From the NCBI GenBank assembly GCA_963693365.1, contig CAVNZM010000001.1:17112001-17176000 (forward strand): a DNA stretch of 64,000 bases, in the 5' to 3' direction. Source of the stretch: Amoebidium appalachense (lineage: Eukaryota; Ichthyosporea). A program made the translations under genes and the position numbers. Within the stretch, counting starts at the first letter, position 1, and each line of letters opens with the position of its first letter. Positions 15,453 through 45,463 of the stretch are shown one piece after another. The notes under the pieces are model-generated. The model was not told where the DNA came from. It did no database searches and saw only the letters and a program-made list of their open reading frames with translations.

Positions 15453-15459
15453 TTTTTTT
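15453..15459 (+). terminator. Pol III T-run terminator of the tRNA-Asn gene
   Basis: Seven T residues begin six bases after the tRNA 3' end, the standard RNA polymerase III stop. Confidence 0.85.
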
Positions 15460-15647
15460 GCCCCTTCTTTTTGACTGTTTGGGTTGGTCTTCGCTCTTAA
15501 AAGGGCAGAATTTATAAGACAGCAAAAAAAGTAGGAACATGTCTCGTGACCGTCTCAATTCATCCCTTACATAATTCTTCCCCCCCCCCCCCCCCCCCCA
15601 TTTCTTCCCCTCCCCCCGCCGGCCCCTCCCCCCCCTTTTCCTTTACA

Positions 15648-15689
<42 letters not shown>

Positions 15690-15705
15690 GTGTTGAAGGG
15701 TTAGA

Positions 15706-15903
15706 ATGCGTTATGTACAGCGTACAGCTCCCAGGACCGAGGGCCAACTATTCTTACTCTCAAAGCGACTCTACTCTTATTTGAAGCTTTCGTCAGGATA
15801 TAAGGAGAAATTAAAAATCCTAAATCCAGAAATTGTCAAAATTGGAGTTTTAGCAGATCATAAATTGGAATTTATGGAATTAATAGAATCATTAAAAATG
15901 TAA
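15706..15903 (+). CDS. Possible small ORF, 65 aa, unrecognised
   Basis: A true ATG opens a 65-codon frame of mixed, non-repetitive composition ending in ELIESLKM and TAA. Codon use is more AT-rich than in the neighbouring genes. It lies directly after a GT array, and CAG acceptor-like sites occur near its start, so it could also be a 3' exon of an unseen gene or a chance frame. No family is recognised. Confidence 0.2.
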   Translation: MRYVQRTAPRTEGQLFLLSKRLYSYLKLSSGYKEKLKILNPEIVKIGVLADHKLEFMELIESLKM

Positions 15904-20030
<4,127 letters not shown>

Positions 20031-21696
20031 TTAGACACTAGTTTGGCTACTCTGACTACTCTGAGATCCTGATTGGCTGCCTGCAGACTTGCGGCCACGA
20101 TTACTTTGCTTTCGATCGTGCCATTGCAGCTGCGTCTCTCCAGCAGGTGGCAACGCCAGGCCCAGCACAGCAGATGCACGAGAAGGGGGTGGGAACTGCC
20201 CACCAGCCGAGGGCTGGCCCACATGGCCCAAGTAAGGATGGGGACCGTGCTGCGGCAGTAGCCCAGGCATGGGGAAGGCAGGGCCGGGCTGAGGCGGCAT
20301 GATGCCCCACGGTGGGGGCCAGCCATGTGGGTGGTGCGGGCCTGGATGGGGTGCAGGGGGCATGTGCGGCACATGGCCCTGCTGCATGTCAAGCGCGGGT
20401 GCTGGTGGCATGGCATCCTGATTGGCTGCAACCCAACGTGGGCAGCTCTTGGCCCGATTGGAGCCGAGGCAGCCCTTGCCCTGGCGGCCACACGTCTTGC
20501 AGGTCTTGGGGGCTCTCTGGGGTGGCTGCATAGGAGGGGGCACCGGCAAATCCATCTGCAGGGGCCCCTCAGGGCCAATGTTGCGATGCTTTTTGCCCAC
20601 TAGCATGGGCAAGGGCCGCTCACGCTGCGCCCCTGCATCGACACCGTCTGGAACAGGGAGGGGTGGCAAGGGGGCAGGCCGTATGGTTGCTGGCACAGCG
20701 TCTGCCCTCTCCTCGCGCATACGCTTGCGGTGATCTGCCAGGCCCTCGTGTGTGGAGCGCTGTGCATGTGCCGTCTGCCAGGTCTTCCACTTGTCGAAAT
20801 GCTTCTTGATGTAGGCCGCATCCTTCATGTAGATTCCCCCAGCCACAGAGGCAGCCTTGTTGAAGTCTTGGGCCAAAGCCTCGAACAGCTGGCCGTTGGG
20901 CTTTGCATGTGCCTTGTAGGTGCCCAGGAGCAGCGTGCTGAATAGCTTGCGCTCCTGAGGGGTAAGCACCGGAAGGAAGGGGATGGCCACATGTTGCTTC
21001 TGCGCCAGGAACTTGTAGTCGCCCCTCAGTGCAGGGTCCGGCTGTGGTGCACCACGCGCCACCTGGTTGCCCCCCCCCCATGGCAGCACCGTCACCCTCC
21101 TCGACCTCACAGTCCTCTGGCCCGCCCATCACGCCATTGGCTGCAGGCTCGATGTTATCAGACGGAGGTGGGGGTGCGGGCACCGCAACTGGCTCCTGCG
21201 CCGGGGCATTGGCCACACAGGAGAGCGGGGCAAAGTTGAAGTACTCCTCCGGTAGCTTGTAGCAGCCTACGGGTACCCACTGGGGGTCGAGGTGATGGCC
21301 GTACAGCATCAGCGCCAGTGCCTCCATGTCGTCAACAATCCAGGGGCTGTAGTGGGGGGGCCCCGATGCCTGGCCCAGGCGGTTGCGGTAGTGTGCACGC
21401 AGGTTGTGGCGGTGGCGCCTATTGGACATGGTGGCGTCCAGCAGGCGCAGCGACATGCGTGTGGCCCCAAAGTGGGTGGCCAGGGGGTTGTGCACTGCCC
21501 CCTCCACCTCGTTGGTGCCCCGGATGCAGCGGTAGCGCATGAGCCCATCTGCGTCGGCAGTGGTCTCGTAGTAGAGGGGCAGGCCGGGGGGGTCCGACAG
21601 ACAGCCATTTTGGGCGTGTTCGAGCAGCGACTGTGGGGGCACAAGCAAACATCAGAGAGATGGGTGGGTGGTGGTGGTGGTAGTGTGTGTGTATGT

Positions 21697-21745
<49 letters not shown>

Positions 21746-21817
21746 TGGGGTTGCTAAGGAAAAAAACGAGCAGGGAAAGGCAAAAAACAACTGGCTAGGC
21801 AGCAAGGGCCGTGCGGG

Positions 21818-21875
<58 letters not shown>

Positions 21876-22457
21876 TGTGTGTGTGTGTGTATGTTTGGGG
21901 GGGGGGGGGGGGGGGGGGGGGAGGCTAGGGTGTGCGTGTGTGTGCAGATGAACCAAGGATGACAAATAAGCGAAGAATCTTTTCTGTGGTGGTGGAGTTG
22001 TTGGGCGCCTGCAGGGGGAGGGGGGGGGGGGGGATGTTGCCTCGAGTCTTTCAAAGCCATCCTTCTTGAACAGAGGCTTGCCATCCGGTCCGGGCGGCAC
22101 ATCCTTGTAGGTGTTTTTGAACTCCACCAGCCGCGAGACCAGCGTGTATGGGTCGGGAATAACCCGCCGGATGCGCTCCATGAAGTAGCTCAGGTCGCCG
22201 CCCTTGAGCTCGGTTTCAATGTCGATGCCCTTCTGCTCCAGCACCCCCTGTGAGGCAGGATGCCAATATTAATTTACTACGCACACTGCAATTTGGGTTT
22301 GGTAGACTTTGATACCTGCCGTTATTGTAGGACCCCTCCCCTCCACCCCCCCCATCTTCTCCCCCAACACAAGTAAAAAATGCATGTGGCTCTTTCCCCC
22401 CACAACCCTACATTATTTCTCTCTAGGCATATGAATAACCCCCACTCTCCTCCCCCC

Positions 22458-22507
<50 letters not shown>

Positions 22508-23539
22508 TTGCCCCCCCTCTCTCTGAGGCTCAGGCTCTCTCTCTTCCCTCAGAAGTTTTGTCGAAGGTGTGCATGGTTGTGGGTGGAATGGTGAGTGTGT
22601 GCTAACGAGTGTATGTGTGTGTGCGCGTCAGTCACGCATGTTGTTGTTGCCGTTTTTTTTATTTTTATTTTTTATTTTTTATTTTGGGGGGGGGGGAGGG
22701 GGGGGGGCACCTTCACATGTCCGTAATCCTCTTCATTCCACACAAATATTGCCTCGCTGAGTGCGCGTGCGTACTCAGCCCTGCGGGGGTGTGACTTGTA
22801 CGTGCCGTCCGCCGTGTTTGCAATGGAGTGGAAGGCGTCATTCAGCACAGTCTGCCACACCACCTCCCCAGGCGGTGCCTGGCCCAACATGCCCTCTCTG
22901 GGAGCTGCCTCGGGTCCCCCTGGGGCTGCCTCAAGGCCCCCCCGGGGCTGCCTGGGGGTCCTGGGGGGGTGCCTGTGGGCCGGCAAGGGGTTGCTGCTGC
23001 TCGGCAGGGGGAGGGGCTGGGTCAGGGACCACCGGCACCTCGGCACCTGGGTCCGGTGGGGGCTGAATGGGCCGTAGCCACTGCAGGTGCACCATCAGCT
23101 CAAAGGGCGGCGGGCCCAGCTCTCCCAGGGTCTTGCCCTTGTCGGGGCCAAAGGGCACCTGCATGGCCGGCGACAGCACCTGATCCACCCGCACCACTGC
23201 ATGCTTCTTGCCCACCTTCATGCCCCCCCAGCGCTCCGGCTGCACAGCCAGCACCACCCCGGTGGCTGCTGCAGCATGTGGGCCCCGCCGGGGCACAATC
23301 TCAACCCCTTCACCGAGTGCCTTTGCATGAAGCCGCGCTGCATGTCATAGAGGGAAGCAAAAAACTCAGCCAAAAAGCCACAGCACCAACGTTTTTCTCT
23401 TCGCTCCACAAAAATCAAATGCATATTCCTTAGCAACCCCCCTTCCCCCCCCCCCCCCCCCCCCCTTCTCCCTCCCCCCCCCCCCCCCTCTCCCAGTGCC
23501 CAGCTTGTGTGGCACTTGCACGTGTTAACAGTGCTATAG

Positions 23540-23580
<41 letters not shown>

Positions 23581-25055
23581 ACCCCACCACCACCACCACC
23601 AATCACCCCCTCCTTTGATAGCCACCCGACACCCAGCATAACACAACTGGAACACTGGCCCATGTGGTCAGCCACCCCCCCCCCCCCCCCCCCCCCCCCC
23701 TCCCCCCCCCCCCTCCCCCCTCCCCTCTCCTCTGGGGGGCCCAAAATCTTTCTATATCTGGCATAAGCACATAAGCACTGGGGCAAAAAGCAGGTGGGAT
23801 ACACACCTGACAGGTTTGGCCTATCGACCACGGCCGAGTAGACCTGCAGGGACGCATATGCATCAAGGGCAGCGTAGGTGGCCTGCACCTCTGATAGCGG
23901 CTCGTGCCAGTTGGAGCATCGAACAAGTGCCGGCTTGGGCAGCTTCTTGCCTATGACCTGGGCAGTGATGTCGGCCAAGCCCCGGGCCGCAGAGGTGATA
24001 GCTGCACGGGCATAGCAGAACCGGCCCAGCTCCAGATAGCTGGCCACAGGGGTGCCGTAGTCCTTGTTGAGGTGGGCCGAGTCCGTGCCGATCTGCTTGC
24101 CCACCTTGATGATGCTGGGGTCCCTAAGCAGCGCAATCAGCTCGTCCACCAGCCGCGCGGGCGGGCTGTGGTTGGGGCCCATGCGTGCCAAGTGGAAGAT
24201 GTACACGGCCCGTGCGGTGGCAATCTGCAGCGTGCAAACCTTGGACCGCGCCTGGCCCACCCGATAGACCCACTCGCAGTCCAGCCCCACCACGCGGTGC
24301 TGCTGCCCCTCCAGGTCGGCACGAATGGCCGCTGTAGCCACCACCGCCCCCTGGCAGTCGGTGTACACCGGCTTAGGGTAGTTGGCCGGCAGCTCCAGCC
24401 CAGGCAGACCGTCCGTCACGCTTACCAGCGCAGCCTCGTTCAGACGGACGGGGCATTTTGGCCGGGCTAGGGTTGGAAACATGCGCTCAACAAACGCCCG
24501 GTCTTGGCAGCACCGATCTGTGTAGAAGAAGGCCGGGCCCTTGCTGTTGAGCGCCGCCGTGGTGGCAGAGATGCGCTGGATCACGGGCTCAATCTCCTGG
24601 TGGCTGCAGTCCCGTGTAAATACCTGCGCCCGGATCTCTGGGGTGCCGCACTGTGTGAGAGGGCATCTCCGAGCAGCCATGCATGTTCTAGCTTCCCTTA
24701 CCACATGGCCCTTCACGAGACTTCAGTGCCCACACAATCCTTTCCCCCTCCCTCCCCCCAAACCCATGTGCCCACATACTTTCCCCTCCCTCTCCCCCCA
24801 AAACCCTTCCCCCTCCTTCCCCCCAAACCCATGTGCCCACATACTTTCCCCAGGCCTCCCTTTCCCCCAAAATCTTCCCCCCCCCCTCCCCCCCTAAACC
24901 CATGTACCTACAATCCTTCCCCCTTCCTCCCCCTAAACCCTTGTGATCACAATCCTTTCCCCCTCTCTGCCTTCCCCCCAAACCCATGTGCCCACGATCC
25001 TTCCCCACTCCCCCTCCCCCCAAACCATGGGACAGCCCTCCATATGGCACCTACT

Positions 25056-25086
<31 letters not shown>

Positions 25087-25140
25087 ACCCCACCCCGGGC
25101 CTCTTGCCCTCTCTACCTTCAACCCCGACGGTGGTGTCTC

Positions 25141-25172
<32 letters not shown>

Positions 25173-25223
25173 TGCATCCCTTGCAATCACTGGCCCCTAC
25201 TCCCATTCTGCTTGGCAGAAGCT

Positions 25224-25286
<63 letters not shown>

Positions 25287-25980
25287 ATTCCCCGCCAAAA
25301 GAAAGCTCCACCCCAGCCCACCCCAATCTCTACCCAGCAAAAACACATACACACATATCTGGAGCTTCCTAGTTTTTGCTCGACAGGGCAAGAATTGTCC
25401 CCAAAACCCACATACTACAAACCTCTACTCACAGTGTGCCACCTCATTAAATGTGGAGCCTAAGAGATTTAAAGGCCCTAGAGGGGGGAGGGGGGGGAGG
25501 GGGGGGGAGGGGGGGCGTGTGTGTGTGTGTGTGTGGGGGGGGGGGGGGTGGGCGTGTGTGGGGGGGGGGGGGGGAGGGGGGAAGGGGGCCTGGGGGAGAG
25601 TGGGGGAGGGGGGAGAAGAGGAGGGACCACACACCGCCAAGCTCGTTTACACAAGTCCATAGGCCTCGGTACAGAGGCTCCCCATTGATGCCGGTGAGCT
25701 TCCCAATTTGGAAGGTGTGGTCGGCCTTGAGCACGTTGTTTACGGGCTTGAGCTGCGTGTCCAGGCTCTGGTACTTTGCCGTGCGGTCGCTGAACTCAGT
25801 ATACACGGCACTCAGGTATTTGCCTGAACCCCAAGTACTGTTAGAACTCCACCACCCTCCCATCAGGACCATCCCCCCCATTCCCTCTAGTCCCTCGTGT
25901 TCATCTCACCTCTCTGTATTTTCGTAAGTCTGTATGGCTTTTCCCATCTCAAAAACGCTACACACCCATCTCCGGCCGTT

Positions 25981-26022
<42 letters not shown>

Positions 26023-26212
26023 CCCCGCCCCCCTCCCCCGGCGCGCGCAAACCCTCCAAGTCATTGCACCAACTTTCACCTTCTTTCCCCTTTGTGCCCC
26101 ATCTGCAGTTTGTCCCCTGCACGTCCGTTTGCCCTTCCCCCCACACCCTCCTGCCACTACTATAATAACCATTAAGTACCGCCACCAAGATCCAGTCTAC
26201 CACCATGTGCCC

Positions 26213-26255
<43 letters not shown>

Positions 26256-26398
26256 CTCTCCACCTCCTTTCCCCCAACACACACAGACACACATGCGCAC
26301 ACCCACCATCTAATTTCAGGCATAACAGTTCTCCACGATTTCCCAAGCACACTCACTGGTACATGGACCGTTATGCTTTCACCCCTCTGATGATCCCT

Positions 26399-26433
<35 letters not shown>

Positions 26434-26504
26434 ACCACCACCACCACCACCACCACCATGACTGATTGCCACCACCACCACCTAATCCATCACCATGTCC
26501 CCCC

Positions 26505-26558
<54 letters not shown>

Positions 26559-27951
26559 ACGGACCCACAAGTACACGCACACTCACAGGCGCACATCCAC
26601 CACCACACATCCACCACCACCATAATAGAAACTTATTGACCACACTTCCAAAACCCATTTCCAAGTCCCCCCCCCCCCCTAAAAAAAAAAATAAAAAATA
26701 ATAAAACAAAACCCTACCAAGCCAACCCAAAAAATGCCCAAGCACGTGCATACAAAACAATGGGGACCATTTACACACCCAAAATGCAGTGCACACTTGC
26801 CTGAAGGCACATGTCCAGCGTAACCATTTTTGTCACCAAACGCCGAGAACTTAGCCGCCTGCTCCTCTGGGGGAAGTTCTGTCAGGCGCTGGTCGTGGGG
26901 GCGGAAATCGTTACGCTTTTTGAGTTCATACTTGGTCCAATGCAGCGCCCTCGAGTAATACAGGAGCCGCTGCTCGTCGTATCGCTGCTTGTGGAGCTCC
27001 GAGAGGAGGGTGGCAAAGGCGTTTGGGCCCACACCTTTGTCTGCCAGTGCACGCAACAATGTTACCACCTTTAGGTCGAGCCCACTGCGGTGGCTAAGGT
27101 AGGCCGGAAACTGATCACGCATGAAGAGTGGAAGGCGTTTAATTGTCTGGGGGTTTGTGCCGGCAAAGTTTTTTTTGCATGTGTCACAAAAGTACCGGGC
27201 CGTGATAATGTAGTAGCAGCTGTCAAAGTCGATAACACGCCGTCCTACGGGGTTGCTCATGAACCCATTGCGAGAAGTACGGTGTGGGTTGGGGTGGTTG
27301 TGGGGGTCCACGTAGTGATCATCGAAGGGGCACGGCACCATGAAACCGGGAGACAACCTTTCCGGAAGCCAGGCAAAACATCTGGGTTTGTAGAAAGGCG
27401 CTGGATCGCCCCCAAATTTAAAGCCTATAATGGGAGGTGGAAGATGCCACCCCACAGGCGTCTTCTCATCTTTGAGACTCTCTTTCACTGTGTGCAGGTG
27501 CGACTTGATTGTTTCGCCCGCCGCGTCAGAAAACTCCTCTCCACCGTCATCCCCGTCCGTATTATCTTCTCCCTCTTCCTCCCCTTCATCCTCGTCTACC
27601 CGGTACGCATCTGCTGCTGCATTTAGCAAAGGTTCCTCGTCGGGTTGCACCTGTATGTCTGGTGGGTGTGGAGCAGGGGCCCGATCCATTTCTCTTGGTA
27701 ACGAATGGACGCTACCTGCCTCAACTACACGGGCCCTTATGTCGGCGGCCTTAGATAGAGGGGGCTGTTCGGGTTGTACGTTTACGTTTAGTTCCTGCAA
27801 AACAGCTTTGTTTGCCGTCCCAAAACCTGCAAAGTTCGCTAAAGGCTGAACAAATGCAGCATCTTTTTTTTTTGCGCCCAGCTCCCTCCCTAGCTCCGCC
27901 TGTTTTATGCCCAGGGCGCTGTGTTGTGCCCTTAGGGCAGCCTGGCTTCAT
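20031..27951 (-). CDS. Transposase-like protein with embedded DEDDy 3'-5' exonuclease (DUF6729-type architecture)
   Basis: Six exons: 27951-26801, 25823-25633, 24650-23807, 23337-22711, 22247-22041 and 21630-20031, about 1,538 aa once three single-base breaks in mononucleotide runs are allowed for (27871-27880, 22937-22943, 21070-21079). Order of parts: an AT-hook-like start (GGAREGAGRKKK), an acidic stretch, a Cys-rich domain with FDSCYYIITARYFCDTCKKNF, then ADHTFQIGK (exon 2) and FFYTDRCCQDR (exon 3). An exonuclease follows with ExoI VVGLDCEW, ExoII around KQIGTDSAHL and ExoIII YAALDAYAS. Next come LNDAFH, CIRGTNEVEG (exon 6) and a Pro-rich tail with a Cys-knuckle (CKTCGRQGKGCLG). I read the ADHTF Asp, the YTD Asp and the RGTNEVEG Glu as a possible DDE triad interrupted by the exonuclease. 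Two introns start with GC (26800, 22040). No terminal inverted repeats were found, so it may be an element or a host gene. Confidence 0.82.
21819..21870 (+). repeat. (TC)n microsatellite in an intron of the transposase-like gene
   Basis: About 26 TC repeats within the intron 22040-21631, which also holds a 30-base G tract near 21711-21744 and a second G run near 21898-21921. Confidence 0.9.
22459..22507 (+). repeat. 49-base C tract (intronic)
   Basis: An uninterrupted C run inside the intron between exons 4 and 5 of the transposase-like gene. On the sense strand it is a G tract, so it cannot act as a polypyrimidine tract there. Confidence 0.8.
24730..25030 (+). repeat. Minisatellite in the exon 2-3 intron of the transposase-like gene
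   Basis: About seven or eight degenerate copies of a 38- to 50-base unit built on AAACCCATGTGCCCACATAC alternating with C/T-rich filler. Variants read CATGTACCTACAATC, TTGTGATCACAATC and CATGTGCCCACGATC. It ends about 80 bases before the exon 3 acceptor side of the intron. Confidence 0.75.
25226..25285 (+). repeat. 60-base C tract (intronic)
   Basis: The longest mononucleotide run I found, lying in the same intron as the 24730-25030 minisatellite. Confidence 0.8.
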
Positions 27952-28322
27952 TTTAAACACTTGGGGCCTGGCCCCCTGCCCCCCTAGTGCGACTACGTTA
28001 CCGCAAACATTCCCGTATTCCAGTGTGCTCGGCAATGCTGCTCATGGCCTTCCCGGACTGGTGGTTGTGACCAGTAAAGAGCGCGCCAATTCCTGACCGC
28101 CGCCTACAGCAGTGTATGATCTGTTATCCATATTCGGCAAAAGGGGTCTTGCCCAACCAATGGCTTGAATCCTTGTAACTTTGCTTTATCCATATAAGGT
28201 TAGCTGAACACCCCCCCTCCAATCATACCCCCCCCTTCTCTCTAGTAGTAGCTCCTGGCATGCCGCACCCCCCACCAACACTGTGCTACACCGTAATAAC
28301 TACAACATAATCTGCAATGCAT
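27952..28322. other. Spacer between the SppA gene end and the transposase-like gene start
   Basis: About 370 bases separate the SppA stop codon (28323) from the start of the next minus-strand gene. An ATG in frame further upstream is possible, because the frame stays open back to 28035. No convincing TATA element was seen. Confidence 0.45.
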
Positions 28323-41148
<12,826 letters not shown>

Positions 41149-41851
41149 GTTGCCTCGCCCCGCTGAAATGGCTCGAAGCGGTCTCGGTGTTATTTTTTTT
41201 TTATTTTATTTTATTTTTAGTTTTTTTTGCAGGAAAGCGTGGCGCGGGGGAGTTTTATCATTTGAAAGATTTAGTCAACCGGCACACAGCGGAGAAACCC
41301 AGTGTATGTCCAGCTTATACTATTGGCTGTAGATGTGTAGTGTCGCTTAGAATCCAATGTAAGGGACTTTCAAATTAATCTACATACTAATGTCATTGAG
41401 TCAAATAACCATAATTTCACTATGACCTAACATGCCGTCTCAGTCTCAGCGCCCCATGGGCCATGGCGCCACTTTGAACTTTCAGTCAGTGAGTGTGAAG
41501 TTATGTACATGGCCTACATGATATTGTTGGAAACCCCTTGGGTTGTGCATAATAAACATTTGGATAATCATTCTACTACTATATAGCTTATTTCTGTTTT
41601 ACTCAGTTCAGCCGAGCTAGTGGAGGCCTTGGCCCGGGCCAAGCTTGCTTGGTCGGCGGCTCACGGATGGGTCAGGAATTCAGGATTCGGGTGACGTCAT
41701 TCATTGAATGGCGGGCCATTCCCCGTGGTATAGGTATATATGAACATCTTGGTGAAGGCGAACAGCTGTTTTTCGAACTCCGGCAGCAGCTACAATATTT
41801 TTTTTTTTGAATTGGCCTTTATTTTCAAAGGAGGTCGTACATCGGTTATAT

Positions 41852-41891
<40 letters not shown>

Positions 41892-42341
41892 GAATGCATA
41901 AGAAGTATGATCCGACCCGATTCGATTCTCGAGATCTCGATCACATCGGCTTTTGAAATGCTGGGATGCCAGGGCTACAAACTTTAGCCTAGACAAGAGC
42001 TTGACGAATGAGCAAACTTTACTCACCTACCTTGCTGAAAAAGATCATCCGGGGCCTTCCAAGGGCCGTAAAGCTCCTAGCCAAAAAATATTGGAAAATT
42101 CAACAAGGTATAACTACGCTTCTACCAAGGTTGACTGTTGGGCTATCTTTGAAAACATATAGTTCGACGTCCTCTACCAACATCAACATTTCATACCCTG
42201 GTCCCACACCAACTTTTGTTATACACTGAAGTAAATTGTAAATGCATGCTGGCCAGCCCAGACATAAATATGCATGGGAGTCTTCTTTTACTTTCTTCAG
42301 AACTTTTCCCAGAGAAACAGTATGAATCATCTGCCTGAAAG

Positions 42342-42372
<31 letters not shown>

Positions 42373-42840
42373 GGGGGGGGGGGGGGGTAAGATGAGGCAT
42401 CATGTGCAGTTGTTGAATCGAGATTCTGAGGAGTGTAAACGAAATACAACATGAAAACGGTTGGGTAAAAGGGCGGGACAGAACAGCCAGTCATAAATCT
42501 TGAACAGCATTAAAATATTTAACGGAACTAACGTTAAATATCCGAACGGCTGTAAATCAGCCAAATATTTGCAAAAAAAACGATTCATTTTATCATCCAA
42601 TCACGTGAGGACGCGGGTCTTTGAAATGATGCAACGGTTGTTTCACCTTGTGCATGCAAAGCAGTTTGACTGAAAAAAAACGCGATTTACCAAGCGCTAG
42701 CACGAGAGTAGAAACCAGCTTATGTTCACAGTGAAATGGCTTAGGCATTGCTCAACTGGCATATTATACTCAACTAGCCATTTATTTTTCTTCGTAGGTC
42801 GTTAAATGATAGTGGCGCTAGTACGCCTCATAATTACAGG
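41149..42840. promoter_or_regulatory. Divergent region between the SppA and Ki-67-like genes
   Basis: 1.7 kb separate the two head-to-head start codons. A TGACGTCA palindrome is at 41692-41699. Upstream of the Ki-67-like ATG are CCAAT (42597-42601), an overlapping-adjacent CACGTG E-box (42602-42607) and TTTGAA (42620-42625), the order seen in animal G2/M promoters (CCAAT then CHR). Long T tracts sit at 41851-41890 and 42345-42372. No gene is recognised inside. Confidence 0.4.
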
Positions 42841-43039
42841 ATGAACTCGCGTGGGAAGGTTGTTGTGCTGTTGCGCAACAAGGAGGGTCTCAGCTTTGAC
42901 ATCAAGACAGACGTTACCATCGGCAGGTATATGCCCTGCCCTTTAACAGCAGCAATATTAACCCTTCGAAGTCATACAACTTAAGACTAATTTTCCTAGG
43001 TGTTGCTCTTACTTTGTTCTCTCCCCACAAGTCCTCCTC

Positions 43040-43070
<31 letters not shown>

Positions 43071-43994
43071 AAAAAAAAAGAAAAAAAAACCTTCAACTCT
43101 TCTCTTCTCTTTTCCTTCCACCCACACACAATTTAACGCAACCGCACACCACCGCAACCTCACAGCCCCCCCCCCCCCCCCCAATTTCTTCACCTTCTGC
43201 TGTTTCAAACTTCTAGGTCATCATGTTCACAATCGTGTTCCACTTTTTGCCTGAGTTCCACTAGCTGTTGCATGAGCTAGCTGTTTCTACAACATACCTC
43301 TATATTTCCAACTTATTGCATGCACAAGCCCGTACAAATTCCTTGTGATAGATATGTTTCTTACCCTTATCCCTTGGAGTTTTGGAGTTTTGACAATTGC
43401 ACTATCGACCCTTTTCAAATATACCATTTGCCTGCAGGCATGAGGACAACACGATACGTGTGCAATGCCCCGAGGCCAAAGAGCACCACTGCCGCCTGGT
43501 GGTTGATGACCACGGCAAGGTGGGTGCACGTTTCCCCTTCCCCCAATACTGTTTTTTCCAACTTCAATAAACACTATAGATCGGCAGAGAAACAACCGCA
43601 TAAAAGTCAATCGACACAGCAAGCAGCAGGATACTTTGGAGAAAGGGTGCTAAACCTTGCTTCCATCTGGGCTCCGTTTTGCCCTCTTTTCAAGCTCACT
43701 CCTCTCTTCCGTGTTCTTCCACCCACTCATATGGCTCAGTGCCACACTACTAATCTATATTCTAACCATTTCTGGTCTGCTTAGGGCACGTGGAAACACG
43801 TGTGTTCGGGGCGACTGGGCTTGTCTGTGACGTGCACAAAGTTGTGTGTGAACGTGCAATGGGTGGGTGGGTGTGTAGGAGTATTCTTGCATCTTCTAAC
43901 AGTCAGGGGGGTGTACTTCGACTTGCCGTGCCTTTCCTATCTCGCTCATTTTGTACACTCTTTTCCCTATGAATGTGCACCCTCCCTGAGCCCC

Positions 43995-44025
<31 letters not shown>

Positions 44026-44135
44026 AAAAAACAAACAAAAAAAAAACCACTACTGCCACAAATGGTGACAAGGAACCTCTTCCAACATCACTCGAAAGTC
44101 TAACGATCGATACCCAAATATCTGCTTTCATACAA

Positions 44136-44189
<54 letters not shown>

Positions 44190-44452
44190 TGGCTCGAGAA
44201 CATGGACACTCGGGGCCAAACCAACGTCAACGGCAAGCCTGTGACCGGCCGTCTGCGGCTGAAAAACGGTGACGTGTTTGGAATCGGCCTGAGGGAGTTC
44301 CGTTTTGATGTAAGAACCCTGCTATAATGAGCACTCTTGTTACTCCTTGGTTCCCCCCACCTCTCGCCCCACCCGATTCTCGATCCCCTCTCCCCTGTAA
44401 ACCAATCAACCCACCCGTCTCATTAACTTTTTTGTTGGTTTCTTTTATTCTC

Positions 44453-44489
<37 letters not shown>

Positions 44490-44860
44490 CCCCTCAATTG
44501 ACAAACACACATACACATCAACATGATGAATACATACCTATCTGCGCACTCAGTGATGCCATTTGTTTTCTGTGGTCTGGCTGTATTGGTTGAAAATCAT
44601 GTGTAGGGTTTCCCTGGATGTAGGCCCCCCCCCCCCCCCCCCCCCCCCCGTTTGTGTGACGGTGTGTGCGCACATAGCACGCACGTGCATGCATGTGTGT
44701 GTGTGTGTGTGTGTGTGCCTCCGTGTGTGTGTGTGCCCACTTCTGATGATGTGTGAATGAATGAGGAGGTCCCAAGAAATAACTAAGGGCAGGAGAAAGA
44801 TTACTGACCCGTTGCTTTTTGGCCGTACAGGCAGCAGCTGGAAGTGGAGATGACACAGGC

Positions 44861-44911
<51 letters not shown>

Positions 44912-45427
44912 ACACACATCCCCGCCACAATAGATGTGAGCAGTCTTTTCGAGAGCTTTCATATTACAACCCCCCCCCCCCCCCCCCCCCCCCCCTCTAT
45001 CCTTTCATGTAACCCACATCACACACGCAGCACATATACTCTTACCCTCTGCCATTGGCACCGATCTATCCCCACACGCAAGGGTTCTGACCCCTTCCCG
45101 TCCCCTCCAAAAAAAATCGACCCATGCATGTATTCATTTGTGCATATCCACACACTTTCACACTGGAACAGCCAGCACGTATCTGAACCCCCCCCCTCCC
45201 CTCCCCTCCCTCCGCTCCGCTACTCCTTTGGCCCTACTCACAAACCACCGAATTTATTTGAGAAAGAGAAGGAAGTGAAACACAAGATCAAAATTACCAG
45301 AAAGGCAGTGAGGAACACAAAGAGTACGAGTGCAAAACTGACAATGACCTTGCAAACAGGGAGTACCAAGAACACACCGGCAAAGAACAGGACTCCATCC
45401 AAGCCCAGTATGTAACCCCCCCCCCCC

Positions 45428-45463
<36 letters not shown>

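Noticed and set aside
26679-26800. Extension of exon 1 of the transposase-like gene through CALHFGCVNG into the following intron
   Set aside because: The in-frame read-through runs into T-rich low-complexity sequence. The GC donor at 26800 joins in phase to GKYLSAVY, which restores the family sequence.
20031-28322. Terminal inverted repeats or target duplications bounding the transposase-like gene
   Set aside because: By eye I found no matching inverted ends around 19.7-20.0 kb and 28.0-28.6 kb, so I do not call the locus an intact mobile element.
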